In this document: piece by piece, positions 1 to 6,268 of the stretch
Layout of the letters: each line of letters begins with the position of its first letter
How positions within the stretch are numbered: the first letter of the stretch is position 1
DNA from: an uncultured Bacillota bacterium
GTDB lineage: Bacteria > Bacillota > Clostridia > Christensenellales > QAND01
Direction: 5' to 3'
NCBI GenBank assembly: GCA_905208455.1
Contig: CAJLPK010000070.1
Coordinates: 1-8,710, forward strand
Length of the DNA stretch: 8,710 nt
Notes under the pieces: generated by a model
Databases searched by the model: none
Told to the model about the DNA's origin: nothing
The model's input: the letters and a program-made list of their open reading frames with translations, nothing else
Made by a program: the position numbers and the translations under genes

Positions 1-495
1 GAAATGAAACATCACCAGCGCAATGGGCAGTCCCTGGTCCGCTGCGCTTTGCAGCGACAGCCGAAGACGGCCTACCTCACGCCGCAGCAGCTTGGCGTCC
101 TTTTCCCCCTGGGCCGCATTGCCCTGCACCCAGCCGCGCGTGCCGCATACCGCCTGGCCGCGATAGACAAAGCAGTCGTTTTGCAGGGCATACATCCCCT
201 CCGCCAGCGCATCTCGCACCTGCGTTAGCGACGACCACCAATAGTCATGGTTGCCGCGCAGCATCAGCTTTTGCCCCGGCATGCGCCCAATGGCGTCCAG
301 ATCCGGCTGCGCCTCCGGCATGTGCATCGCCCAGCTGATGTCCCCAGGGATCAGCACCAGATCTTCCTCACGCACCCGGCTGCGCCAGGCCGCCTGTATC
401 TTTTCCCAGTGCCCTTTCCAGTGGCTGCCGAAAATATCCATCGACTTTTCATCCACATGCGAAAGGTGCAGGTCTGCAATGGCAAATACCGCCAT
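1..495 (-). CDS. Metallophosphoesterase, COG1768-like (partial, C-terminus beyond window)
   Basis: The first 165 residues of a calcineurin-like metallophosphoesterase are present; the frame is open to base 1, so the C-terminus is missing. The metal-binding signatures appear in family order: D8-x-H10 (IADLHLS), G51-D52 (IPGDISWAM), G81-N82-H83-D84 (RGNHDYWW), and H164 near the cut edge (VMFHF). The ISWAM and NHDYWW blocks resemble the predicted phosphohydrolase group I know as COG1768; this is recalled, not searched. Such enzymes hydrolyse phosphomono- or diesters with two bound metal ions; the substrate here is unknown. No signal peptide is visible, so a cytoplasmic location is inferred. The ATG at 495 shares its A with the TAA stop of the upstream zinc-ribbon gene (TAATG). 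I see no good Shine-Dalgarno site before it, so translation is probably coupled to that gene. The fold is sure; the substrate is not. Confidence 0.88.
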   Translation of the reverse strand, partial: MAVFAIADLHLSHVDEKSMDIFGSHWKGHWEKIQAAWRSRVREEDLVLIPGDISWAMHMPEAQPDLDAIGRMPGQKLMLRGNHDYWWSSLTQVRDALAEGMYALQNDCFVYRGQAVCGTRGWVQGNAAQGEKDAKLLRREVGRLRLSLQSAADQGLPIALVMFHF

Positions 496-917
496 TACAG
501 GGCCAGCCCGTCTTCTTCATCCTCGTCGTCCAGGCCGAGCTCCTCTTCCATATCCTCCAGCTCTTCCTCCGGGATGTCGTCTGTATCCTCCTGCACAAAA
601 TCCAGCTTATCCAAGCCTTCGTCCTCTTCCTCCACCGTCAGCGTCTCCTCCAGCGCCTCCTCTTCCTCTTCATCCAGCGCATCCTGCTGATTTAGCGCAA
701 TCTTTTCAATGGCCTCCAGGCGCTTATGCTCTCTCAAGCAGGCCGCGCAAAATTCCTCGCCCGGCGCCACGGGGTTTTCGTTGCACTCCGGGCAGATCTG
801 GATGACGGGCGTTTCCTTTTTCTTGCTCTTTTTCCGCTCGTTTCTGCATACGTCACACATCTCGGCCTCTGCCGGCATATAGTTCAGTTCACACACAGGA
901 CATTTTACCAGTTTCAA
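495..917 (-). CDS. Double zinc-ribbon protein with highly acidic C-terminal tail, function unknown
   Basis: A 140-residue protein with two four-cysteine zinc ribbons: C6/C9 with C21/C24 (KCPVC...MCDVC), and C42/C45 with C57/C60 (ICPEC...FCAAC). They are separated by a basic linker near residues 26-34 (NERKKSKKK). From about residue 79 the chain is almost purely acidic: 35 of the last 62 residues are Asp or Glu and only one is Lys. The start is read as TTG at 917: it is in frame with the first cysteine pair, and AGGAAG lies 10 nt upstream. The nearby ATG at 904-902 is out of frame. The gene follows the engB terminator, has its own candidate promoter, and overlaps the metallophosphoesterase by one base. 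The ribbons suggest a nucleic-acid, RNA-polymerase or ribosome contact and the acidic tail a DNA-mimic or protein-docking surface, but both are inference. I do not recognise a named family. Confidence 0.8.
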   Translation of the reverse strand: MKLVKCPVCELNYMPAEAEMCDVCRNERKKSKKKETPVIQICPECNENPVAPGEEFCAACLREHKRLEAIEKIALNQQDALDEEEEEALEETLTVEEEDEGLDKLDFVQEDTDDIPEEELEDMEEELGLDDEDEEDGLAL

Positions 918-961
918 CCTACAAACACTTCCTACGCAATCAATATTTGAATTTCCTCGGT

Positions 962-994
962 AATATACATAGTGGTTTTTACACGCGTTGTCAA
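962..994 (-). promoter_or_regulatory. Candidate sigma-A promoter for the zinc-ribbon/metallophosphoesterase unit
   Basis: Reading the minus strand, a perfect TTGACA lies at 994-989. Seventeen bases later comes TATGTA (971-966), which runs into TATATT (967-962). The -35 is excellent; the -10 at ideal spacing is weak (3 of 6), and the better TATATT would need 21-bp spacing. It sits between the engB terminator and the TTG start at 917, in an AT-rich stretch unlike the surrounding coding DNA, which supports a promoter here even though the exact -10 is uncertain. Confidence 0.5.
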
Positions 995-1048
995 TATAAA
1001 ATTGTCTAAGAATTTTATAAACGCGTAGCTTGCCTGCGCCAAGCCAAA

Positions 1049-1080
1049 GAAAAAAGAGGAAACTCGATTCCTCTTTTTTC
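1049..1080 (-). terminator. Intrinsic terminator after engB
   Basis: A perfect 13-bp inverted repeat: GAAAAAAGAGGAA at 1049-1061 and its complement at 1068-1080, with a 6-nt loop. Read on the minus strand, the stem ends in a U-rich run (TTCCTCTTTTTTC then TTT), 15 bases beyond the engB TGA stop at 1095. The arms are symmetric in A/T content, so it could also stop plus-strand transcripts. It separates the lon-engB unit from the zinc-ribbon unit. Confidence 0.82.
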
Positions 1081-1094
1081 TATGATTTTTTCCA

Positions 1095-1679
1095 TCAGAC
1101 GGTGCGCTGGGCCAGCTGATCCAGCAGCGAAGCCAGCTCCTGCTTGCCGCTGCCATCCAGCGAAGAAAAGCACACAAAGCGCTCCGTGCCTACCTGTTTG
1201 GCCAATTTCGCGGCCAGAGGCTTGCGCTTGCTCTTTGCGATTTTATCCGCCTTTGTCGCAATGAGCGTATAAGGAATCTGGTAGTGCTGCAGCCATTCCG
1301 CCATTTGCAGATCGCCCTGGCTGGCATCATGGCGGATATCGCACAGCAGCAGCAAATGGCCCAACGTCTGGCTGCGCCCGAAATAATCGTCCACCAGGCG
1401 CCCCCAGTCCTCCCGTTCGCGGCCGCTGCGCTTGGCAAAGCCGTAGCCTGGCAGGTCTACCAGCATCAGCGTGCCGTCCATCTCGTAAAAGTTGATGGAT
1501 CGTGTTTTGCCTGGTGCGGAGGAAACCCGCGCCAGCTTTTTATTGTTGCAGATCGTATTGATCAAGCTGCTTTTTCCCGCGTTCGAGCGCCCTACCACCG
1601 CCACTTCATACAGCGGCTGCGGAAGATATTGCCCCGGCCGGTACGCCGTGGAAACCAGCTTGGTTTTAGTGAGCAGCAT
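1095..1679 (-). CDS. engB: Ribosome biogenesis GTP-binding protein EngB (YsxC/YihA)
   Basis: A 194-residue TRAFAC-class GTPase of normal family length. EngB proteins bind and hydrolyse GTP during late assembly of the 50S ribosomal subunit in the cytoplasm. G motifs in order: G1 GRSNAGKSS at 30-38, G2 around T59 (GKTRS), G3 DLPG at 75-78, G4 TKAD at 142-145, and a G5-like SS at 172-173. GRSNAGKSS and the DLPGYGFAKR block are strongly diagnostic. The frame is open upstream to 1718, but the start is ATG at 1679 because GGAGG lies 6 nt before it and family homology begins there. The start is inside the end of lon: the two coding regions overlap by 14 nt and the ribosome binding site is part of the lon reading frame, so the pair is co-transcribed and probably translationally coupled. 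An intrinsic terminator follows. Confidence 0.97.
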   Translation of the reverse strand: MLLTKTKLVSTAYRPGQYLPQPLYEVAVVGRSNAGKSSLINTICNNKKLARVSSAPGKTRSINFYEMDGTLMLVDLPGYGFAKRSGREREDWGRLVDDYFGRSQTLGHLLLLCDIRHDASQGDLQMAEWLQHYQIPYTLIATKADKIAKSKRKPLAAKLAKQVGTERFVCFSSLDGSGKQELASLLDQLAQRTV

Positions 1680-3996
1680 TCGATTCCTCCAAAAGCGCGA
1701 TGCCCAGCACATCATCAATGGTCTCTACCGGGATGCAGTGCATCTGGCTGAGCAGCTCCTCCGGGATCTCCTTTAGGTCCTTCACGCAGTCCTTGGGAAT
1801 CAGCACGGTATGGATGCCGTCCCTCAGCGCCGCCAGCAGCTTTTCCCGGATACCGCCCACCGGCAGCACACGGCCGCGCAGGGTGATTTCCCCGGTCATG
1901 GCGATGTCGCCCCTGACAGGCCGCCCTGTCAGCGCGCTCAGCACTGCTGTGGCCAGCGTTACGCCGGCGCTGGGGCCGTCCTTGGGGGTTGCGCCCTCCG
2001 GCAGATGGATATGAAGATCCAGGTGCTGATAAAAATCCGGGTCCAGCTTATATTCCTGATAGCGTGTGCGCAGGCAGCTTACCGCTGTTTTGGCGGATTC
2101 CTTCATCACATCGCCGAGCTGGCCGGTCAGTTCCAGCTGCCCGGTGCCCTTCATGGTGGATACCTCCACCTGCAGCGTCGTACCGCCGATGGCGGTCCAG
2201 GCCAGGCCGGTGGCCACACCCACCTTGTTTTTCAGCTGCGCCTTATCGTGGAAATACCGCGCCGGCCCCAAAAATGCTTCCAGGGTCTCTTCCGTCACGC
2301 GCACAGGGGCTTTCTCGCCGCCTACCAAGCGTTTGACGGCCTTGCGGCAGGCGGTGGCTATCTGGCGTTCCAGACCGCGCACGCCCGCTTCTGCGGTGTA
2401 ATGGCGGATGATAGAGAGCAGGGCCTCGTCTGTAAACTCGATCTCTCCCTGTGCTATGCCGTTTTCCTCTGCCTGCTTGGGCACCAGGTAACGCTTTGCA
2501 ATTTGCAGCTTTTCCTGCTCCAGATAGGAGGAAACCTCGATTACCTCCATCCGATCCAGCAGCGGGCGCGGGATTGTCTCCGTGCTGTTCGCCGTTGTGA
2601 TGAACAGCACATGCGACAGGTCAAAATCCAGCTCCAAATAATGGTCGCGGAAGGTCTTGTTCTGCTCGGGGTCCAATACCTCCAGCATGGCGCTGGCAGG
2701 GTCGCCCCGAAAATCGCTGGACATCTTATCGATCTCATCCAGCAAAAATACAGGGTTCTCCGTGCCCGCCTGCTTGATATGGTTCAAAATCGCGCCCGGA
2801 ATGGCGCCGATATAGGTGCGGCGGTGCCCGCGGATCTCCGCTTCATCCCGCACGCCGCCCAGGCTCATCCGGCAGAATTTTCGGCCCATGGCATGCGCGA
2901 TGGAGCGCGAAATGCTGGTTTTGCCTGTGCCCGGCGGGCCGACAAAGCAGAGGATCGGCCCCTTGATGTCCTTTTTCTTTTGGCAGACAGAAAGATATTC
3001 CATGATGCGCTCTTTTACCTTTTCCAGGCCGTAATGCTCATCATCCAGCGTGCGCTGGGCATTGTCCAGGTCAAAATTGTCCTCGGTACGGAGGCCCCAC
3101 GGCAGATCCAAAATGGTTTCAATGTATGTCTGGGAAACGGCGGCCTCCGGCGAATTTGGCGATAAGCGTGCCAGGCGGTCGATTTCCTTATGCACCTTAT
3201 CCCTGGCCTGATCGCTGAGCTGCACCTGATCCGCCTTGGCGCGCAGGGCGTCTATTTCTTTGGCAGAGTCCTCATCGCCCAGCTCGGTCTGGATGGCCTT
3301 CATCTGCTCGCGCAGGTAATATTCCTTTTGCGATTTATCCACCGACACACGCACACGCTGCTGTATTTTCTTTTCCATGGCCAGCAGGTCGATTTCGCGT
3401 TTTAGCATGCCCATCAGCAGCTCCATACGCGCGCCCACGCCCACCGTTTCCAAAATGGCCTGGCGCTGGTCGGTATGCAGCAGCGTTTCCAGCGCCAGTT
3501 TATCCGTAAAGCGCCCCGGCTGCTTTGTTTCCGCCAGTTGGGTCAAAACATCGTTGGACAGCTTTCCGGACAGCGAAGCATACTGCTCCGCCAGTTCCAG
3601 CAACACGCGCATCGTGGCTTCCTGCTCCATGGTCGGCGTATCCGGCTCAGGCTGCGGCTCGATCTGCTCGGCCTCGATGCGCATATACGGCTCTGTTTCG
3701 ACTACGCGCGTGATCCTTGCGCGGTACAGCCCTTCTACCAAAACTCTGATATGATCGCCAGGCAGGGCCAGCACCTGCTGCACCTTGCACATGGTTCCTA
3801 TGCTGTATAGATCTGCCTCTTCGGGGTTGGAGACTTCCATATCCTTTTGACTGGTCAGAAACAGATCCTGTTCCTTTTCCAGCGCAGCCCGCAGCGCCTG
3901 CACGGACTTTTCCCGCCCTACATCGAAATGCAGCGTAAGGTTTGGAAACGCATTGATGCCCCGCAAAGGCAGCAGCGGGTATGTGTTTGTTTCCAT
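1666..3996 (-). CDS. lon: ATP-dependent protease Lon (LonA type)
   Basis: A 776-residue LonA protease, full length for the family, that unfolds and degrades misfolded and regulatory proteins in the cytoplasm. Domains in order: N-terminal substrate-binding domain from LPLRG (about 9-200), a coiled-coil-rich linker (about 200-300), the AAA+ module with Walker A GPPGTGKT at 353-360, aromatic pore residue Y395 (TYIGAIPG), Walker B FLLDEID at 417-423, and the C-terminal protease with catalytic S676 (PKDGPSAG) and K719 (GGIREK). All key residues are intact. Three ATGs stand in a row at 4002, 3999 and 3996. AGGAG at 4008-4004 is only 1 nt from the first but 7 nt from the third, so I chose the third; the protein would otherwise be 2 residues longer. 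A CIRCE operator overlaps the promoter, so HrcA-controlled heat induction is expected. The stop lies inside engB. Confidence 0.98.
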   Translation of the reverse strand: METNTYPLLPLRGINAFPNLTLHFDVGREKSVQALRAALEKEQDLFLTSQKDMEVSNPEEADLYSIGTMCKVQQVLALPGDHIRVLVEGLYRARITRVVETEPYMRIEAEQIEPQPEPDTPTMEQEATMRVLLELAEQYASLSGKLSNDVLTQLAETKQPGRFTDKLALETLLHTDQRQAILETVGVGARMELLMGMLKREIDLLAMEKKIQQRVRVSVDKSQKEYYLREQMKAIQTELGDEDSAKEIDALRAKADQVQLSDQARDKVHKEIDRLARLSPNSPEAAVSQTYIETILDLPWGLRTEDNFDLDNAQRTLDDEHYGLEKVKERIMEYLSVCQKKKDIKGPILCFVGPPGTGKTSISRSIAHAMGRKFCRMSLGGVRDEAEIRGHRRTYIGAIPGAILNHIKQAGTENPVFLLDEIDKMSSDFRGDPASAMLEVLDPEQNKTFRDHYLELDFDLSHVLFITTANSTETIPRPLLDRMEVIEVSSYLEQEKLQIAKRYLVPKQAEENGIAQGEIEFTDEALLSIIRHYTAEAGVRGLERQIATACRKAVKRLVGGEKAPVRVTEETLEAFLGPARYFHDKAQLKNKVGVATGLAWTAIGGTTLQVEVSTMKGTGQLELTGQLGDVMKESAKTAVSCLRTRYQEYKLDPDFYQHLDLHIHLPEGATPKDGPSAGVTLATAVLSALTGRPVRGDIAMTGEITLRGRVLPVGGIREKLLAALRDGIHTVLIPKDCVKDLKEIPEELLSQMHCIPVETIDDVLGIALLEESNAAH

Positions 3997-4027
3997 CATC
4001 ATGCTCCTTTATACAAGTCTTGGTTGT

Positions 4028-4056
4028 AGTATAGCATAGTTTTTTTGTTAGCACTA
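4028..4056 (-). promoter_or_regulatory. lon promoter (overlapped by CIRCE)
   Basis: On the minus strand TATACT (4033-4028) matches 5 of 6 bases of a sigma-A -10 box. The -35 expected at 17-bp spacing falls at 4056-4051 (TAGTGC), a poor match that lies within the CIRCE arm. This would start transcription near 4021, giving a leader of about 20-25 nt that contains the AAGGAG ribosome binding site. A weak -35 covered by the operator fits repression by steric block, but the start site is predicted, not shown. Confidence 0.55.
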
Positions 4057-4074
4057 CCCCTATGTGAGTGCTAA
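4048..4074. promoter_or_regulatory. CIRCE element (HrcA operator) upstream of lon
   Basis: The minus strand reads TTAGCACTC-N9-TAGTGCTAA, matching the CIRCE consensus TTAGCACTC-N9-GAGTGCTAA at 17 of 18 arm positions with the exact 9-nt spacer. CIRCE is bound by the heat-shock repressor HrcA, classically at groESL and at hrcA-grpE-dnaK-dnaJ. Here it lies 52 bases upstream of the chosen lon start and overlaps the predicted -35. The site is specific enough that chance occurrence is very unlikely. Regulation of lon by HrcA is inferred from position; hrcA itself is not in the window. Confidence 0.93.
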
Positions 4075-4166
4075 TAGCTGGAAATTGTAAATTTTTCTTT
4101 TTCGCCAAGTTCCCGCCTTATTTTCCAATATGTTCCAAATTTCATGCTTTATGTGACAGCCGCAAA

Positions 4167-4182
4167 GCCGCTTATCAGCGGC
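4167..4182 (-). terminator. Weak terminator-like hairpin after the recombinase
   Basis: A 6-bp GC-rich stem (GCCGCT with AGCGGC, 4-nt loop) lies 66 bases beyond the recombinase stop. On the minus strand only TTT follows before GCGGC resumes, so the U-tract is poor. It is the only candidate end signal between the recombinase and lon. Apart from this hairpin, the CIRCE and the lon promoter, I see nothing else in 4003-4247. Confidence 0.3.
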
Positions 4183-4247
4183 AAAAGCCATGGGCGTATG
4201 CCTTTTGTGCATCCTGCCCCAAACCCGGTACCATAGGGAGCAAGAAT

Positions 4248-4844
4248 CTATTTTCCCTTGGCCCACCGCAAAAAGGTTTGATGGGAAATGCAAAGCTGCT
4301 GCGCTGCCTTTCGTGAAGAGATCTTCCCTTGCTCCCACTGTGCTTTGAGCCCTTCAAACCCTTCCGGCACCGGCAGGCGCGGGCGTCCGAAGCGCACGCC
4401 CCTGGCCTTGGCGGCGGCAATGCCCTGGGCCTGGCGGCTGCGGATGGCCTCCTGCTCTGCCTGGGCCATATAGCTGAGCAGGCGCAGCAGCATATCCGCC
4501 ATGAAAGCTGTGGCGGCGCTGCTGCGCCGCCGGGTGTCCAAAAGCGGCATATCCAGCACCTGCACATCCACCTGCTTTTCCTCTACCAGCAGCCGCCATT
4601 GGCGCAGCATTTCCTCATAATTCCGCCCCAGCCTGTCTATGCTCTGCACCACGAGCAGATCCCCCTGCCTCAGCCGGCACAGCAGCCTTCGGTAGGCAGG
4701 CCTGTCAAAGTGCTTTCCCGTCGCCGTATCGACAAAGATATTCTGGTTCGCCACCCCTGCCTGACGGAGCGCGATCCGTTGTCTTTCCTCTCGCTGTGCC
4801 CGGGTAGAAACCCGGATATATCCATAAGTTTTCGGCATCTGCAT
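4248..4844 (-). CDS. Serine recombinase, resolvase/invertase type with C-terminal HTH
   Basis: A 198-residue small serine recombinase, a typical length for resolvase/DNA-invertase proteins, which cut and rejoin DNA at short dyad sites through a Ser-DNA intermediate. Catalytic domain: R11 and nucleophile S13 in YGYIRVST, D47-R48 (FDRPAY), D70-R71-L-G-R74 (SIDRLGRN), and the long E helix around 112-140 (MAQAEQEAIRSRQ). Then come a GRPR minor-groove arm at 153-156 and a helix-turn-helix at about 174-195 (KISSRKAAQQ...FLRWAK). All catalytic residues are present, so it looks active. The MPLLDTR stretch (99-105) recalls a widespread gut-Clostridia recombinase group, from memory. Start ATG 4844 has GGAG 6 nt upstream; ATG 4838 is a close alternative, served by AGGGG. 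It lies between the clpX terminator and the CIRCE-controlled lon promoter, where I would expect clpX and lon to be adjacent, suggesting acquisition. Its target DNA is unknown. Confidence 0.95.
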   Translation of the reverse strand: MQMPKTYGYIRVSTRAQREERQRIALRQAGVANQNIFVDTATGKHFDRPAYRRLLCRLRQGDLLVVQSIDRLGRNYEEMLRQWRLLVEEKQVDVQVLDMPLLDTRRRSSAATAFMADMLLRLLSYMAQAEQEAIRSRQAQGIAAAKARGVRFGRPRLPVPEGFEGLKAQWEQGKISSRKAAQQLCISHQTFLRWAKGK

Positions 4845-4865
4845 CCCCTTCTCCGCCGATTTTCC

Positions 4866-4893
4866 GAACGAGCGAACAAGCCTTCGCTGGTTC
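4866..4893. repeat. 28-bp imperfect dyad upstream of the recombinase (candidate recombination site/operator)
   Basis: On the plus strand the left arm GAACGAGCGAA (4866-4876) and right arm TTCGCTGGTTC (4883-4893) are complementary at 10 of 11 positions, with a 6-nt centre (CAAGCC). It ends 21 bases upstream of the recombinase ATG. Serine resolvases bind dyad subsites of roughly this size, often next to their own gene, where binding also autorepresses. The dyad is seen directly; its role is inferred. Confidence 0.5.
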
Positions 4894-4944
4894 TAGCAAA
4901 CCATAGGACAAGCACAAACTTTGTCGCCTATTGCCGAATTGGGC

Positions 4945-4983
4945 AGAAAAAAAGAGAGCAGAGAAGAAAATTCCCGCTCTCTT
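4945..4983 (-). terminator. Intrinsic terminator of the tig-clpP-clpX operon
   Basis: On the minus strand AAGAGAGC (4983-4976) pairs with GCTCTCTT (4959-4952) across a 16-nt loop, and the stem runs into an uninterrupted T-tract reaching about 4945. It starts 15 bases after the clpX TAA stop. The loop is larger than usual, but stem plus U-tract make a convincing Rho-independent terminator. It separates clpX from the recombinase. Confidence 0.75.
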
Positions 4984-4998
4984 ATGGTATTCTATCGT

Positions 4999-6267
4999 TT
5001 AATTCGCCGTGCCCAGCGCTTTCTGCTCCTCTTTGGGCAGCGCCGGCGCCAGCAGCGGCGGCTTGTTTTCCGTGACGCATTCCTTGGTGATGGTGCACAG
5101 GCCCACATCCTCGCGGGACGGGATCTCATACATCACATCCAGCATGGTCTCTTCCAAAATGGCACGCAGGCCGCGGGCGCCTGTTTTGCGCTCGATGGCC
5201 TTATCCGCAATCGCCTCCAACGCATCCGGCGTAAACTTCAGCTCTACGCCATCCATCGCCAGCAGCTTTTGGTACTGCTTGACCAGCGCGTTTTTCGGCT
5301 CCGTCAAAATGCTGACCAGCGCGTTTTTATCCAGCGAATGCAGCGTCACCACCACGGGCAGGCGGCCGACAAACTCCGGGATCAAGCCGTATTTCAAAAG
5401 ATCCTCCGGCAAGATCTGCATCAGCGTATTGCCGATCTCCTTTTCCGTTTTGCTCTGGATATCCGCGCCAAAGCCCATGGTCTTTTTGCCGGTGCGCTCC
5501 TCGATGATCTTATCGATGCCGTCAAACGCGCCGCCTACGATGAACAGCACGTTCGTCGTATCGATCTGGATAAACTCCTGCTGCGGGTGCTTGCGCCCGC
5601 CCTGCGGCGGCACAGAGGCTACCGTGCCTTCTAAAATCTTGAGCAGGGCCTGCTGTACGCCCTCGCCGGATACGTCGCGGGTGATGCTGGGATTTTCGCT
5701 CTTGCGGGCGATCTTGTCGATCTCGTCGATATAGATGATGCCCTTTTCTGCGCGCTCCACATCATAATCCGCGGCCTGGATGAGCTTTAGGAGGATGTTT
5801 TCCACGTCCTCGCCCACATAGCCGGCCTCCGTTAAGCTGGTGGCGTCCGCAATGGCAAACGGTACGTTCAAGATGCGGGCCAGCGTTTGGGCCAGCATGG
5901 TCTTGCCGCAGCCCGTGGGGCCGAGCATAACGATGTTGCTCTTTTGCAGCTCCACATCATCGCTGTCTTTTTGAGGGGCCGTGATGCGCTTATAGTGGTT
6001 GTATACCGCCACGGCCAAATTCTTTTTGGCCTCGCCCTGCCCGATGACGTATTCGTTGAGAATACGCATCATCTCCTGCGGCTTCGGCAGCTCCTCCAGT
6101 TCTACGTTGGTAGCGTCGGAATAATCCTCCTCGATGATCTCCCGGCACAGCTCCACGCACTCATCGCAGATGAATACGCCGGGGCCTGCCACCAGGCGGC
6201 GCACCTGCTCCTGCGGCTTGCCGCAAAATGAGCACACAGGGCGGTTGATCCGTTCGTCGTTTGCCAT
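4999..6267 (-). CDS. clpX: ATP-dependent Clp protease ATP-binding subunit ClpX
   Basis: A 422-residue AAA+ unfoldase, normal for ClpX, that recognises substrates, unfolds them and feeds them to ClpP. N-terminal zinc-binding dimerisation domain with C12, C15, C34 and C37 (CSFC...CDEC); Walker A GPTGCGKT at 116-123; pore loop GYVG at 149-152; Walker B IIYIDEID at 177-184; RKH loop at 225-227; ClpP-docking tripeptide MGF at 264-266 (commonly IGF); sensor-2 GARG at 363-366. Everything needed for function is present. The frame is open upstream to 6342, but that extension overlaps clpP and is not ClpX-like. ATG 6267 has AGGAGG 6 nt upstream and begins the conserved MANDE-type N-terminus. Only one base separates the clpP stop from this ATG, so the two are co-translated. 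A terminator follows at once. Confidence 0.98.
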   Translation of the reverse strand: MANDERINRPVCSFCGKPQEQVRRLVAGPGVFICDECVELCREIIEEDYSDATNVELEELPKPQEMMRILNEYVIGQGEAKKNLAVAVYNHYKRITAPQKDSDDVELQKSNIVMLGPTGCGKTMLAQTLARILNVPFAIADATSLTEAGYVGEDVENILLKLIQAADYDVERAEKGIIYIDEIDKIARKSENPSITRDVSGEGVQQALLKILEGTVASVPPQGGRKHPQQEFIQIDTTNVLFIVGGAFDGIDKIIEERTGKKTMGFGADIQSKTEKEIGNTLMQILPEDLLKYGLIPEFVGRLPVVVTLHSLDKNALVSILTEPKNALVKQYQKLLAMDGVELKFTPDALEAIADKAIERKTGARGLRAILEETMLDVMYEIPSREDVGLCTITKECVTENKPPLLAPALPKEEQKALGTAN

Positions 6268-6268
6268 C

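Noticed and set aside
247..805. Plus-strand open frames rich in Ser or Pro opposite the zinc-ribbon gene
   Set aside because: The Ser/Pro runs are the reverse reading of the Glu/Asp-rich tail codons; no independent coding evidence.
932..970. A 12-codon ORF (MYITEEIQILIA) ending at the Shine-Dalgarno of the zinc-ribbon gene, as a possible leader peptide
   Set aside because: Its ATG has no ribosome binding site and overlaps the predicted -10 region, so it is probably not transcribed from its first codon.
1680..1718. A 13-residue N-terminal extension of EngB
   Set aside because: It lies within lon coding sequence, lacks homology to EngB and is upstream of a strong ribosome binding site.
1810..3165. 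A 451-codon open frame on the plus strand opposite lon
   Set aside because: Antisense to an unmistakable Lon protein, with a composition typical of a reverse-frame shadow in GC-rich DNA; no domain or ribosome binding site seen.
4329..5075. A 248-codon plus-strand frame across the recombinase and its upstream spacer
   Set aside because: Antisense to the serine recombinase and crosses a terminator; no recognisable protein.
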